Shown here: piece after piece, positions 63,990-64,000 of the stretch
Position numbering within the stretch: position 1 is the stretch's first letter
Layout of the letters: every line of letters begins with the position of its first letter
Position numbers and translations under genes: made by a program
DNA from: Prorocentrum cordatum
Lineage: Eukaryota; Sar; Dinophyceae; Prorocentrales; Prorocentraceae
NCBI GenBank assembly: GCA_963575745.1
Contig: CAUYUJ010016360.1
Location: 796,601 to 860,600, forward strand
Direction of reading: 5' to 3'
Length of the DNA: 64,000 bases
The notes under the pieces: generated by a model
Told to the model about the DNA's origin: nothing
Seen by the model: only the letters and a program-made list of their open reading frames with translations
Database searches by the model: none

Positions 63990-64000
63990 ACTGTTGTACT

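Overview
The window looks like nuclear DNA from a dinoflagellate. The strongest single clue is a near-perfect copy (21 of 22 bases) of the dinoflagellate trans-spliced leader at 52800-52821. Other clues agree: high GC, very sparse coding sequence, an intron packed with microsatellite, and large amounts of purine/pyrimidine, CA, GA, ATC and CTTGGG-type repeats. Every coding unit I can defend reads on the + strand, as expected for the long one-directional gene blocks of dinoflagellates. The repeat style suggests a Prorocentrum/Polarella/Symbiodinium-like genome, but the sequence alone does not fix a genus. There are 100 N at 21256-21355.

Layout. 1-3.3 kb: a CCCAAG array, then GC-rich inverted-repeat elements alternating with short exon-like stretches, leading into a glycosyltransferase-like coding exon (2108-3259). 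5.3-6.8 kb: a hypothetical protein in two frames. 7.2-8.4 kb: a 627-bp tandem duplication. 9.4-15.5 kb: microsatellites, CTTGGG arrays with ~445-bp and ~395-bp higher-order units, and a segmental duplication. 15.8-17.8 kb: a purple-acid-phosphatase-like gene (TRAP type) split by one 742-bp intron. 19.2-19.6 kb: a probable terminal exon with a membrane helix. 20.1-22.3 kb: a ~72-bp minisatellite, nested repeats, the assembly gap and CA repeats. 23.3-28.9 kb: a very large imperfect palindrome. 30.7-32.2 kb: decayed coding remnants on the minus strand. 32-36.5 kb: pyrimidine microsatellites and a 331-bp MITE with an 8-bp target duplication. 39.4-46.7 kb: several exon-like segments interleaved with foldback elements and a second MITE, ending in a small multi-exon gene with unknown function. 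48.8-49.7 kb: a Trp-rich hypothetical protein. 52.8-58.1 kb: a spliced-leader-headed, stop-riddled LINE-type retrotransposon bounded on both sides by ATC microsatellite. 58.2-59.4 kb: a ~161-bp satellite. 59.5-64 kb: purine-rich and GC-rich repeats with no convincing gene.

The recognisable genes do not form a pathway. What links the window is mobile DNA. Four kinds of inverted-repeat elements sit next to, or apparently inside introns of, exon-like sequence (an introner-like pattern). A LINE copy kept the leader of the mRNA it was reverse-transcribed from. A ~5.6-kb inverted duplication dominates the centre. Exon boundaries are inferred by eye from splice-like signals and frame; no transcript evidence was available.
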